The notes under the pieces are model-generated. The model was not told the origin of the DNA. It made no database searches and was given only the letters and a program-made list of their open reading frames with translations. 64,000 bases of DNA from Oncomelania hupensis (taxonomy: Eukaryota; Mollusca; Gastropoda; Littorinimorpha; Pomatiopsidae), in assembly GCA_036898135.1 (NCBI GenBank), contig CM072515.1:53262736-53326735 (forward strand). Direction: 5' to 3'. Both the position numbers and the translations under genes were made by a program. This document shows positions 44,335 to 54,921 of this stretch, piece by piece (positions within the stretch are counted from its first letter, which is position 1; every line of letters starts with the position of its first letter).

Positions 44335-45753
44335 GCCCCTTGGGGTCATGAGCAATCTTGCCACTGTAGATTGTTCTAACCTATACAGGGAAAAGTGAAA
44401 GCCCCAGTTGAAAACCTGTCTTTCCTTTATAGGCATGACTGATTCACTGCGGCAACAGTACCCCCGTTGGGAGTGCCGGGGGTTTCAGTATAAATAGTAC
44501 CCCCACTTTTTGGAAATGTAGTGCTTTAAATTCCCACTGTCGCTGTCTTTCTCATTTGCTCTTTCTCATTCCTGCTCTGTCATATCAATCTGCTATACTA
44601 TCTTCTTCGCTAGATCAGTGACCTACCTTTTTTCTTGAAAACTCTTCCTGGACAAGACTCCTTGTTTATGTATGAGGTCTGTTGGATCAGCTTGGGAATG
44701 TTGGACGCTTTCTGCCACCCCTTGGGGTCATGAGCAATCTTGTCACTGTAGATTGTTCTAACCTATAAAGGGAACAGTGAAAGCCCCAGTTGAAAACCTG
44801 TCTTGCCTTTGTAGGCATGACTAATTCACTGCGGCAACAGTCCCCCCCGTTGGAGTGCCGGGGGTTTCAGTATAAATAGTATCCCCACTTTCTGGAAATT
44901 TAGTGCTTTAAATTCCCACTGTCGCTGTCTTCATCATTTGCTCTTTCCCATTCCTGATCTGTCCTATCACTCTGCTATACTTTCTTCTTCTTCGCTAGAT
45001 CAATGACCTAACTTTTTTCTTGAAAACTCTTCCTGGACAAGACTCCTTGTTTGTGTATGAGGTCTGTTGGATCAGCTTGGGAGTGTTGGACGCTTTCTGC
45101 CGGGTGGTCACTAGGGCTTCCTATGATTGTATTATTTCGCACTATAGGCATTTTATATGTATGTGTTTTGTTGATGATTTATAATGATGGTTGTATTCTA
45201 TTTTGTTTTTGTAACCGGGGTGTTCGCGTAGTTGAGGTCAACCCTCAACCGTCCCCCGCGTGGGATGTCTTTATTGTAAAGTGACTGGCCGGTGGAGGGC
45301 ATTCAATTTTCCCACTAGGGTTGTTTCGGCAGATCTTTTATGCGGATCGGGGGTTGTCCGGTCCTGATTTGGCTCGGAAGAGTCCGCTGGACCTAAAGCA
45401 ACAATAAATCAATCAATTAAATCAATCAACGCTTTCTGCCGGGTGGTCACTAGGGCTTCCTATGATGTTATTATTTAGCAATATAGGCATTTTATATGTA
45501 TGTGTTTTGTTGATAATTTATAATGATGTTTGTATTCTATTTTGTTTTTGTAACCGGGGGTTTGAGTAGTTGGGGTAAAGCCTCAGCCGTCCCCTGCGTG
45601 GGATGTTTTTATTGTAAAGTGACTGGCCGGTGGAGGGCATTCAATTTTCCCACTAGGGTTGTTTCAGCAGATCTTTTATGCGGATCGGGGGTTGTCCGGT
45701 CCTGATTTGGCTCGGAAGAGTCCGCTGGACCTAAAGCAACAATCAATCAATCA
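44335..45753 (+). mobile_element. NAR long copy A, split by NAR copy B
   Basis: The flanks are attaacctgggttt (44321-44334 and 45754-45767). Its own sequence is 44335-44716 plus 45441-45753. Starts gccccttggggtcatgagc, ends (aatc)n. Copy B is inserted into its 'ggacgctttctgcc' segment. Confidence 0.9.
44717..45428 (+). mobile_element. NAR long copy B nested in copy A (reference copy)
   Basis: The TSD is acgctttctgcc (44705-44716 and 45429-45440), 12 bp exact, within another NAR. At 712 bp it is a good reference: 5' palindrome ccccttgggg at 44718, TATAAAGGG near 44765, second palindrome CCCCCGttggagtgcCGGGGG near 44845, TATAAATAG at 44871-44879, shared tail at 45355-45400, then (aatc)n. Confidence 0.93.
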
Positions 45754-45765
45754 ATTAACCTGGGT

Positions 45766-46315
45766 TTCCCCCGTTGGGGTCCGGGGGTTTCAGTATAAAT
45801 AGTATCCTCACTTTCTGGAAATTTAGTGCTTTAAATTCCCACTGTCGCTGTCTATCTCATTCCTGCTCTGTTCTATCAATCTGCTATACTATCTTCTTCG
45901 CTAGACCATTCACCTAACGTTTTTCTTGAAAACTCTTCTGGGACAAGACTCCTTATTGGTGTGTGAGGTCTGTTGGATCAGCTTGGGAATATTGGGCGCT
46001 TTCTACCAGTTGGTCACTAGGGCTTCCTATGATGTTCATATTTAGCAATGTAGGCGTTTTATATGTATGTGTTTTGTTGATAATTTATAATGAAGTTTGT
46101 ATTCTATTTTGTTTTTGTAAATGGGGGTTCAATAAATTAGAGTATAGCCTCATTGTCCCCCGCGTGGGATGTATTTATTGTAAAGTGACTGGCTGGTGGA
46201 TAGCTTTCAGTTTTACCACTAGGGTTGTTTCAGCAGATCTTTTATGCGGATCAGGGGTTGTCTGGTCCTGATTTGGCTCGGAAGAGTCCGCGGGACCTAA
46301 AGCAATAATCATGTA
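45766..46315 (+). mobile_element. NAR short copy at reused target
   Basis: The TSD is attaacctgggt (45754-45765 and 46316-46327), the same 12 bp that flank copy A. It starts ttcccccgttggggtccggg and has a short-type body ending 'caataatcatgta'. It is more diverged than copies A and B. Confidence 0.9.
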
Positions 46316-46458
46316 ATTAACCTGGGTAGCAACAAAATAAATTATAATAACATTGTTACCCAGCTATCAAGTTTGTAGGAATCTTCTGAGACTAAAGCTA
46401 ATTATTTTATAACACATGGGAAGTGGAGTAAGAGAGAAGGAGATTAAAAAAAGAGCAT

Positions 46459-46705
46459 GTGTGTGTTTGTACGTGTATATGTGTGTGTTTGTACGTACGT
46501 GTGTATGTGTGTAAGAGAGAGAGGCAACACATAATGATCACAAAACACCAATGTAAGTTAAGCTTACAACACAATACCACAGAACACAAATGTAAGCTAA
46601 GCTTACAACACAATACCACAAATCACAGAACACAAATGTAAGCTAAGCTTACAACACAATACCACAAATCACAGAACACAAATGTAAGCTAAGCTTACAA
46701 CATAA
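46459..46705. repeat. (GT)n-like tract and 46 bp palindromic tandem repeat
   Basis: 46459-46515 is GT-rich with 'gtacgtacgt'. From about 46550 a ~46 bp unit occurs about four times; each carries TGTAAGCTAAGCTTACA, a near-perfect palindrome. No gene is seen. Confidence 0.8.
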
Positions 46706-47371
46706 TACCACAAAAACGCCTTCAATCAAAATTTGGGGGAGGTCAAGGCCACTGATTTCGTGTGTTGGAACTGTGCAGAGCTCTTTCCTTTTTTGTTCAA
46801 AAAGAGGAGTTTCAACAATGTATACATGTTTTATCTTGTAAACATTCTAATTTACAAGACAACCTGATAAAATGGAACATTTTCCGGGATAAAACTTCAA
46901 GTTGAAGGCCAGTAATCTGTGTTTCTTTTTTTCAGCCGGTAATGGAGAAGGGTTTGGTGACTTGAGGATCGAGCCGAGTTCTAGAACTCTGGAAAAATAT
47001 GTCTTCAACTTGTAAAGCACACTTTGCTCTACCGGAGATAATATTATTTTAATCATTTGAGGCGACTTTCTCTTTTTGAAAATGTGTCACTGACCTTTTT
47101 GTTGAAAAAGCTGTTATTTTTATTGACACCCGTACGGTTTGTTTTCTGTTTTCAAAAGACGTTCTACAGACATTCCAAAGTGCACGTAAGGAATCTTTTT
47201 CAACACCGGAAATGGCGTGAACTGTTTTATTTTTAGTCAACGTTTGCATCATCTATGAATTGTGTCTGCAGCCATAACAAAGGCGAATGAAATGAATATT
47301 TTATAACAAGGTATTACAAACATGTTTTACAACGATGCAGAGTTTTCGAAAAAAAAAATATTGACAGAACA
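46706..47371. other. Unassigned, possibly 5' part of a LINE
   Basis: No gene was recognised. Its position before the ORF1-like segment at 47372 suggests LINE 5' sequence. An inverted word (cttgtaaa/tttacaag) occurs at 46834-46858. Confidence 0.35.
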
Positions 47372-48347
47372 TCACTTGCTAAGGAAAATGAAAATCAGTA
47401 TATTGTTACAACACCTGGAAAAGAAATCACTTTAAAATATGATAAAGAAACAGTGAATAAACAAACATTCCCTGCAATTGTTCACGATTATCACACTGGA
47501 ACTGTCACATTAACAAAACTTTCAATTTCAAACAAGTTTCCATTTCATGGCATTATTGGTGATGTATCTGCTAGAAAACTGCGAAATGGAAATCTGTATG
47601 TTTAATGTGTAAATCTGAAACAACAAGAAAAATTATTATTAATAAATAATATTGGAGGTGCTCAAGTGAAATGCTTCATCCCAACTGTAAAAACTGAAGG
47701 GGTAATTTTTTACTTAGAAAACAAGCATGCCTTGAACAAAAATGACTTCATCATTAAATACAAACACATTGTCACAAAAAAAGAACAATAAAATCATCAC
47801 AAGGATCGTATTTTTTGACAGCTGTACCGAAGAGAAGGATCTGGGGATCACTTTTGATAAAGAGTTAAAATTTGATAAACATAATAATGCAATTGCAAAG
47901 GCAAATAAAATGCTGGGGATTATCCGAAGAGCTTTCACCTGCCTTGATAAAGATACGTTAACATGTCTGTATAAGACACTTGTCCGACCTCATGTGGAAT
48001 AATTATGCAAATGCTGTTTGGTCACCGCTACTGAAAAGACAATCGTCAGTGATTGAAAAAGTGCAGCGAAGAGCAACAAAATTGGTAAAATCCTTGAAAA
48101 ATCTGCCTCACAAAAAAAGACAAAATAAACTAGGCCTTCCGAGTTTGAAATTTAGAAGAGTTAGAGGTGATCTTATACAAACATACAAAATATTAAATAA
48201 CATCGACAAAGTCAATGCTAATACATTCTTTAAGTTTTATGATGGAGGCAAAACTAGAAACTCAGAAGACACAATTTTTATCCAGCACTGTCGTACTAAC
48301 AAAAGAAAGCACTGTTTTAGCCATAGAATTGCACCACTGTGGAACAA
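47372..48347 (+). pseudogene. CR1/I-like LINE: ORF1 remnant joined to RT C-terminus
   Basis: 47385-47740 reads like a LINE ORF1 (RRM/gag-like) segment: FPAIVHDYHTGTVTLTKLSI, GDVSARKLRNGNLYV and NNIGGAQVKCFIPTVKTEGV, with one in-frame stop. From 47800 it joins an RT C-terminal region: KDLGITFDKELKFDK, YKTLVRPHVE, EKVQRRATKLVKSLKNLP and SHRIAPLWN. The middle of the element is missing. It is cut after 'gtggaacaa' by the TIR element at 48348; the related copy at 55421 runs on past this point. Confidence 0.75.
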
Positions 48348-49680
48348 CCCAGACAGCACGGCAATATTGGTGCAACATATTTTGCCCTAATATTGACAGT
48401 TACATTGCCCTAATATTGGAGTACAACATTGCTGCAATGTTGGAAGCGCAAATCGCCCTATTATTGGAGCAATATTGGATTTTACATTGTATCCAATGTA
48501 TACCCAATATTAGTGCAATATTGCATCTACACTGCAACAATATTGCTCTAACATAAGCTGAATATTGCATCTGTATTGGATTTAGTATTGATTCCAATAT
48601 CTATCTAATGTCAGTGTAATGTTGCTCTTATGTTGGTTCAATATTGGTATGATTTGTGATTTTAATTAGTCGTTGGTTCCAACATCTATCCAATGTGAGT
48701 GTAATGTTGCTCCTATGTTGGTTCAATATTGGTCTAATTTGTGATTTTCACTATTCATAAGTTCCAATATCTAGCCAAAGTCAGTGTAATGTTGCTCCTA
48801 TGTTGATTAAATATTGGCCTGATTTGTGGTTTTTATTTGATAAAAGGTTTCTCCTACTTCGATGCATTATTATAAGAGTACAGAGCAATGAATAATGCAT
48901 CGAAGTAGGAGAAACCTTTAATCCAATGAAAATCACAAATGAATAATGCATCAACATATGTAATTGATGGAACAAAGCAACCAAAATAAGAACTTCAGGT
49001 TTTATATTAGTACAAACATTTGACGAGTTTCTCAAATAAAATTTAAAAAAAAAAAAGTTTTATCAGCAATGAAATCATAATTATTCAAAAATGAAGTATT
49101 TTAGAGCATTAGTTTTCCGTAACTTACGAAACTAACTTCAGACACAACAAATACATTGCAGTAACAGTACACCTGAATTATTCCTGATTTTTTTTGCTTG
49201 TTCTGCATCAATAAACAGTACAGTCAACTTTAATTGCAATAAAGTTTAAAGCTCCAGATACCAATACCAAATAAATTTCATTTGCTTTTTTATTGCAAAA
49301 TGTCCCTTTGGAAACTTATTTATCTTTTTTTCTGTTTGTTTGGTGAGGTGGGGAGTGGGATCAGTATTCCATTTAGTTTCACTGAAAGTTGTACATACAC
49401 CTGGATGTTGTGTTCTGAATGTGATAGTTGCAGGGCCTGACATATTGCAGAATTTCACCTTATAAAGTTTCTCAAGTATACATCATTTTAAGAGATTGTT
49501 AACTTAAAATGAATTAGTTAACGTAGCACACACACACCATACACTCGTACGAAACCAGAGGCAAAATTCTGTATAGCTCATTTCACTATTGAAATAAAAT
49601 AAACCACATAAGCAATAAAAAATAAAACAATATTTCAATTTTATTGCTCTGCATGCCAATTGTTGGACTGGATTGGCATG

Positions 49681-51204
49681 TCAGATTGATTCTGCTGGCT
49701 GTTGGATTGATTCTGTCAGTCTTTTCTCATCCTCTTCTTGATTTTTACGAGTCTCCCTCTCTTGCCCTGTCACAATGACCTCGTAAAGAAGTGGCTGTTG
49801 ATGGTGTCCCGCTTTGTTGTTTTGGGAATCTCTTCCTTGCAGCCGCTGAGGAACAAAAGACAGAGAAAATGTCACAAACAGCATACATGTCTGAAGCAAT
49901 GAAATGTGTACATTTGTAGAACCTTCACTGTTCATACAACATTACAAGCAAATTCTGAGAATGTTTTAATATATTTCAGTGTTTTCGTTAAATCTGTAAA
50001 TTAGATCACCAAAGTGTAAGCAATAAGCCAATATATATGTACCTAGAGAATGAGGGCCCAGTGAGCCACGTTGAGAATAGCATCATGTTAAAGTTATTTA
50101 TTTCTGTCAACCATTTAAAGTCACAAAACTGCAAATCAGCTGTCTACAGCATTAAATTAACAAATTTCCTAAAATCTTGTAACTGTTGCCAATTCTATTC
50201 AATCTGTTTAATGCTCAATCAGAATGGTAGCTTCTCACTTTGCCAGTGGAGAAAACAAGATCTCTACGTACCATAAACTGTATTTTAGGAGATCCTGAAA
50301 GTCTTTCAGCCTCCCAGTCTTCACTTTTCCAGTTGCTGTATACCTGAAGGCCGGTCTTGGGGCTCACGAGCTACTTCCATATTTTTTCTGTCACGGCCTT
50401 AAGGCTAGTGCCTCCTATGGCTGCCAGTTTCAGGACCTGTAATCATGAATACAATAATTTTTATTTAGTCATTTTAGTTAAACTCATTAGAACTGCTAAA
50501 ACAAAACGTTTTTACTAATTTTAGCAATAAAATGATTCAAATGACCTTGACCTTTCGTGAAGTATTGCCAGCAAAGCAGAAATTGCAACTAGTGTTATTC
50601 CAAACAAAGTAGTAGCATATATGTTTAAAAAAAAAATCAAATGCTAGGCTAGCTGAAGTCTGATCTTTATATTATCCTCAAAGTCAAACTGTTCACTTTC
50701 TGAATCAGAAATCTCATCAACTGACGATTCTCTTGCTTCTACTTCAGCCAAAAATTCCTGCATATCTACATCTTCCACATTGTCAGAAAAAAACCATCGA
50801 TTTTATCAACCAAGGCTAAGTCTATTACCACATAGGCTGTGAAGTCCGTAGGCCACGCCTCAATTACATACTATACATAGTACATAGTATGTAATTGAGG
50901 CGAGGCCTACGGACTTCACAGCCTGTGATTACCACAGTCTTATCAACATCACTTTCTCTTGCCACATTCTCTTCTGTTTGGCCCATTTCTGTAGTTGATC
51001 CATCCAGAATTTCTTACTCATGTGAACCTAAACTATATGACCATCGGATGAGCTGAATCTTACTACTTTGGATGGACTCAGTCTACTATTAAGGAAAACT
51101 CGCCATTGCCGTTGGCAGGCCTGAATTTTATCACCTGCCCTACATGCTAACAAATAATCTCTAGTCATGTTACGTATTTCCCGCCTTTCTGACCAGTATG
51201 ACAT
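49681..51204 (-). pseudogene. Decayed spliced gene inside TIR element
   Basis: Minus-strand pieces: a first ORF 51204-51028 (MSYWSERREIRNMTRDYLLA, 58 residues); an acidic segment 50800-50650 (DNVEDVDMQEFLAEVEARES); an exon 50436-50272 (VLKLAAIGGTSLKAVTEKIW, one stop) that resembles the DUF4806 domain by eye; and a last exon 49845-49681 after a strong acceptor (ttctctgtcttttgttcctcag), ending RLTESIQQPAESI. Stops, a frameshift and a MITE show it is dead. Probably a TE-encoded accessory protein; the domain call is tentative. The last exon recurs in the second copy at 53972-54137. Confidence 0.45.
50833..50927. mobile_element. Palindromic MITE, 9 bp TSD
   Basis: The TSD is attaccaca (50824-50832 and 50928-50936). 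The 95 bp are almost entirely two arms (ggctgtgaagtccgtaggcc... / ...ggcctacggacttcacagcc) around 'acatagt'. A 9 bp TSD fits Mutator-type mobilisation. Relative of the element at 28011. Confidence 0.88.
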
Positions 51205-52619
51205 AGAAGATATTGTCTCTTAAAGTTTAGTTTTAATATGATAAAAACAACAGTATTTACCTTGTAGGTTAAACACTTCACAAACTGCTGGCGTCAACTG
51301 CATTCCCTTCCTCGCTCGTTCGCGCTGTTTGGGTCACGTGGCACACTTCTGTACAGGGCTGCTGCAGTGATGGCGCGAGGAATGGATTAGATAGTATAGG
51401 CTTAGTTTGACTGTAATTTCTGCCTTTATTTTTTTTTCTTTCCCCACAACTTCGCCGTTCTTTTCAATTTGTGTGTATTTGATTTATTAAGATTTTGTTT
51501 TGATGAGGATTCCGTTTTTTTTTTAATATATTTTTTTAATAGTTGTACCTGTCCTGTGTAGAGCGATAGAGATAAGGGTTGTGTGTGTTCTTTGTTACAT
51601 TAAAAAAAAAGTGTTAATATGGAGGTGGGTTAAAGTTGTTGCAGACAATATTGTAAACTTAACTTGTGTCGCACAGCTAATTCATCAGTTGTCCATATTG
51701 AAAGCAAAGGAGAGTTGGATATATAGATTAGCTCTACATACAAATTGCATTGTAGTTGGATTCCAAGGCAGATACAACATCCATGCAATATTGCTCAACT
51801 ATGGGCCGATCTTCACTGCGCGTGCGCTTAGTTATATCGCGAAAGCAATGAAGCGTAGTATTGGCTCCACATACGAATTGCATTGTAATTGGATTCCAAG
51901 GCAGAGACAATATCCATGCAATATTGTTCCAATACTCGGTGCTGTCTGGGTCTATCCAATGTCAGTGTAATGTTGCTCTTATGTTGGTTCAATATTGGTA
52001 TGATTTGTGATTTTAATTAGTCGTTGGTTCCAACATCTATCCAATGTGAGTGTAATGTTGCTCCTATGTTGGTTCAATATTGGTCTAATTTGTGATTTTC
52101 ATTATTCATAAGTTCCAATATCAAGCCAATGTCAGTGTAATGTTGCTCTTATGTTGATTAAATATTGGTCTGATTTGTGGTTTTCATTTGATAAAAGGTT
52201 TCTCCTACTTCGATGCATTATTATACAGTACAGAGCAATGAATAATGAATCGAAGTAGGAGAAACCTTTAATCCAATGAAAATCAGAAATGAATAATGCA
52301 TCAACATATGTAATTGATGGAACAAAGCAACCAAAATAAGAACAACTTCAGAATTTATATTAGTACAATTTGACGAGTTTCTCAAAAAAAATGTTTAAAT
52401 TTTTTTTTTAATCAGCAATGAAATCATAATTATTCAAAAATTAAGTATTTTAGAGCATTTATTTTCCGTAACATACGAAACTAACTTCAGACACAAAAAA
52501 TACATTTCAGTAACAGTACACCTGAATTATTCCCGATTTTTTTTTGCTTGTTCTGCATCAATAAACAGTACAATCAACTTTAATTGCAATAAACTTTAAA
52601 GCTCCAGATACCAATACCA

Positions 52620-53328
52620 TTGATTGATTGATTGATTTATTGTTGCTTTAGGTCCAGCGGACTCTTCCGAGCCAAATCAGGACCGGACAACCCCCGATCC
52701 GCATAAAAGATCTGTTGAAACAACCCCAGTGGGAAAATTGAATGCCCTCCACCGGCCAGTCACTTTACAATAAAGACATCCCACGCGAGGGACGGCTGAG
52801 GGTTGACCTCAACTACGCGAACTCCCCGATTACAAAAACAAAATAGAATACAAACATCATTATAAATCATCAACAAAAAAACATACATATAAAATGCCTA
52901 TAGTGCTAAATAGTACATTCATAGGAAGCCCTAGTGACCACCCGGCAGAAAGCGTCCAACACTCCCAAGCTGATCCAACAGACCTCATACACAAACAAGG
53001 AGTCTTGTCCAGGAAGAGTTTTCAAGAAAAAAGGTAAGTCATTGATCTAGCGAAGAAGAAGATAGTATAGCAGAGTGGTAGGACAGATCGGGAATGGGAA
53101 AGAGCAAATGAGGAAGACAGCGACAGTGGGAATTTAAAGCACTAAATTTCCAGAAAGTGGGGATACTATTTATACTGAAACCCCCGGCACTCCAACGGGG
53201 GGAACTGTTGCCGCAGTTAATTTGTCATGCCTACAAAGGCTAGACAGGTTTTCAACTGGGGCTTTCACTGTACCCTTTATAGGTTAGAACAATCTACAGT
53301 GGCAAGATTGCTCATGACCCCAAGGGGT
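52620..53328 (-). mobile_element. NAR long copy with a paralogous empty site
   Basis: The TSD is ataccaatacca (52608-52619 and 53329-53340), 12 bp. The first copy of the duplicated unit has the uninterrupted site near 49256 ('agataccaataccaaataaa'), which fixes both ends. 709 bp, minus orientation, (aatc)n tail at the left. Confidence 0.96.
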
Positions 53329-53372
53329 ATACCAATACCAAATAAATTGAATTTGCTGTTTTATTGCAAAAA

Positions 53373-53584
53373 CCTGTGGGGCCGGGTAGCTCAGTTGGTA
53401 AGAGCGTCTTGCTAGTAACCGAAAGGTCGCTGGTTCGAATCCCGGATTGGTCAACGTGTGATCATATTATTTTCCCCTTTACCAACAACTGGCCCGCTGG
53501 TGTCAGTATAAATCGGTCCAGTAGTCACCTATATGCGAAAGTGTCGTGTGACTATAATCTACAAACAACAACAACAACAACAAC
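53373..53584 (+). mobile_element. tRNA-derived SINE with (CAA)n tail
   Basis: The head ggggccgggtagctcagttg (A box), an anticodon-loop-like ctagtaa as in Thr-AGT tRNAs, and ggttcgaatcc (B box) resemble a tRNA. The T-stem does not pair well and there is an unrelated body, so this is a SINE. The tail is (caa)n. The TSD is attgcaaaa (53364-53372 and 53585-53593); the empty site is at 49294-49302 in the first copy of the unit. Confidence 0.85.
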
Positions 53585-54488
53585 ATTGCAAAATATCCCT
53601 TTGGAAACTTATTTATCTTTTTTTCTGTTTGTTTGGTGAGGTAAGGAGTGGGATCAGTATTCCATTTTGTTTCACTGAAAATTGTACATACACCTGGATG
53701 CTGTGTTATGAATGCGATATTTGCATGGCCTGACAAATTGCAGAATTTCACCTTATAAAGTTTCTCAAGTATACAGCATTTTAAGAGATTGTTAACTTAA
53801 AATGAATTAGTTAACGTAGCACACACACACACCACACACTCGTACAAAACCAGAAACAATATTCTGTATAACTTATTTCACTATTGAAATGAAACCACAT
53901 AAGCAATAAAAAATAAAACAATATTTCAATTGTAATACTCTGCATGCCAACTGTTGGACTGGATTGGCATGTCAGATTGATTCTGCTGGCTGTTGGATTG
54001 ATTCTGTCAGTCTTCTCTCATCCTCTTCTTGATTTTTACGAGTCTCCCTCTCTTGCCCTGTCACATGACCTGGTAAAGAAGTGGCTGTTTTAAGGTGGGC
54101 CGCTATGTTGTTTTGGGAATCTCTTCCTTGCAGCCGCTGAGGAACAAAAGACAGAGAAAATGTCACAAACAGCATACATGTCTGAAGCAATGAAATGTGT
54201 ACATTTGTAGAACCTTCACTGTTCACACAAGCAAATTCTGAGAATGTTTTAATATATTTCAGTGTTTCCGTTGGATTTAAAAATTAGATCACCAAAGTAT
54301 AAGCAATATATATGTACCTAGAGTGTGAGGGCCCAGTGAGCCACCTTGAGAATAGCATCATGTTAAAATTATTTCTTTCTGTCAACAATTTAAAGTCACA
54401 AAACTGCAAATCAGCTGTCTACAGTACTAAATTAACAAATTTCCTAAAATCTTGTAACTGTTGGCAATTCTATTCAATTTGTTTAATT

Positions 54489-54571
54489 ACCCCCGTTGGA
54501 GTGCCGGGGGTTTCAGTATAAATAGTATCCCCACTTTCCGGAAAGTTAGTGCTTTAAATTCCCACTGTCGC
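54489..54571 (+). mobile_element. NAR 5' fragment cut by a gypsy LTR
   Basis: It starts at the CCCCCGttggagtgcCGGGGG palindrome, then cagTATAAATAG, and stops at 'cactgtcgc' where an LTR begins. The rest of the copy is not found in the window. Confidence 0.85.
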
Positions 54572-54683
54572 TGTAATAACTGAGCCAGGACACAGAGCAA
54601 CCGTTTTGCTTCTTTATTACGTTCTCGCCAAGTGCGCCTCCTCGCACGAGAGTTACAAGGGAGGTAATTCTATTGTCTTAACA
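54572..54683 (-). repeat. 112 bp LTR of a Ty3/gypsy element
   Basis: Minus strand: tgttaagacaatagaattac ... cagttattaca, with TG..CA ends and an aataaag word. It is preceded on that strand by a polypurine tract 'aaaaggaggag' (54684-54694), as expected for a 3' LTR. The LTR is very short. Confidence 0.75.
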
Positions 54684-54921
54684 CTCCTCCTTTTAAGTTT
54701 TAACGTAAGTTAACAGTGAACAATAAAACTAATAAGCATTAATTCAAATGCTTGCAATGTAAACTAAAACTACTGTCTCTGAGATCCCTGGGTAAAATAA
54801 TAAAAATCAACAACGTCCATCAGGAAATATTTCAACTACAAAAGAATACGAAAAGAAAACGTCCAGTCTTCTGGTAAAAATGATTAGATTAGATCGTGAA
54901 TTTGAACACATATCAAACGAT

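Larger units (their letters stand above)
48348..51950. mobile_element. 3.6 kb TIR element with CCCAGACAGCAC ends
   Basis: The left end CCCAGACAGCACGGCAATATTGG and the reverse complement of the right end, CCCAGACAGCACCGAGTATTGG, form TIRs. Sub-terminal regions (48370-48800, 51700-51945) are full of CCAATATTG/CAATGT words. A partial second copy of the left two-thirds follows directly (51957-54488), so the right flank is not the original target and the TSD cannot be read. It encodes a decayed minus-strand gene (49681-51204). The superfamily is unknown. Confidence 0.7.
51957..54488. repeat. Second, partial copy of the 48.6-50.2 kb TIR interior
   Basis: It matches 48605-50208 throughout (for example the inverted word 'tttctcctacttcgatgcat' and the last-exon sequence) with a few percent differences. 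It contains two insertions absent from the first copy: a NAR (52620-53328) and a tRNA SINE (53373-53584). It ends where a NAR fragment begins. Confidence 0.9.

Noticed and set aside
48840..48920. Inverted word 'tttctcctacttcgatgcat' as a MITE or regulatory hairpin
   Set aside because: It lies in both copies of the TIR element interior without a TSD of its own, so it is part of that element.
53379..53453. A possible tRNA gene (A and B boxes, Thr-AGT-like loop)
   Set aside because: The T-stem pairs poorly, the acceptor stem is not closed, and the sequence continues into a SINE body with a (CAA)n tail and a TSD. It is a tRNA-derived SINE.
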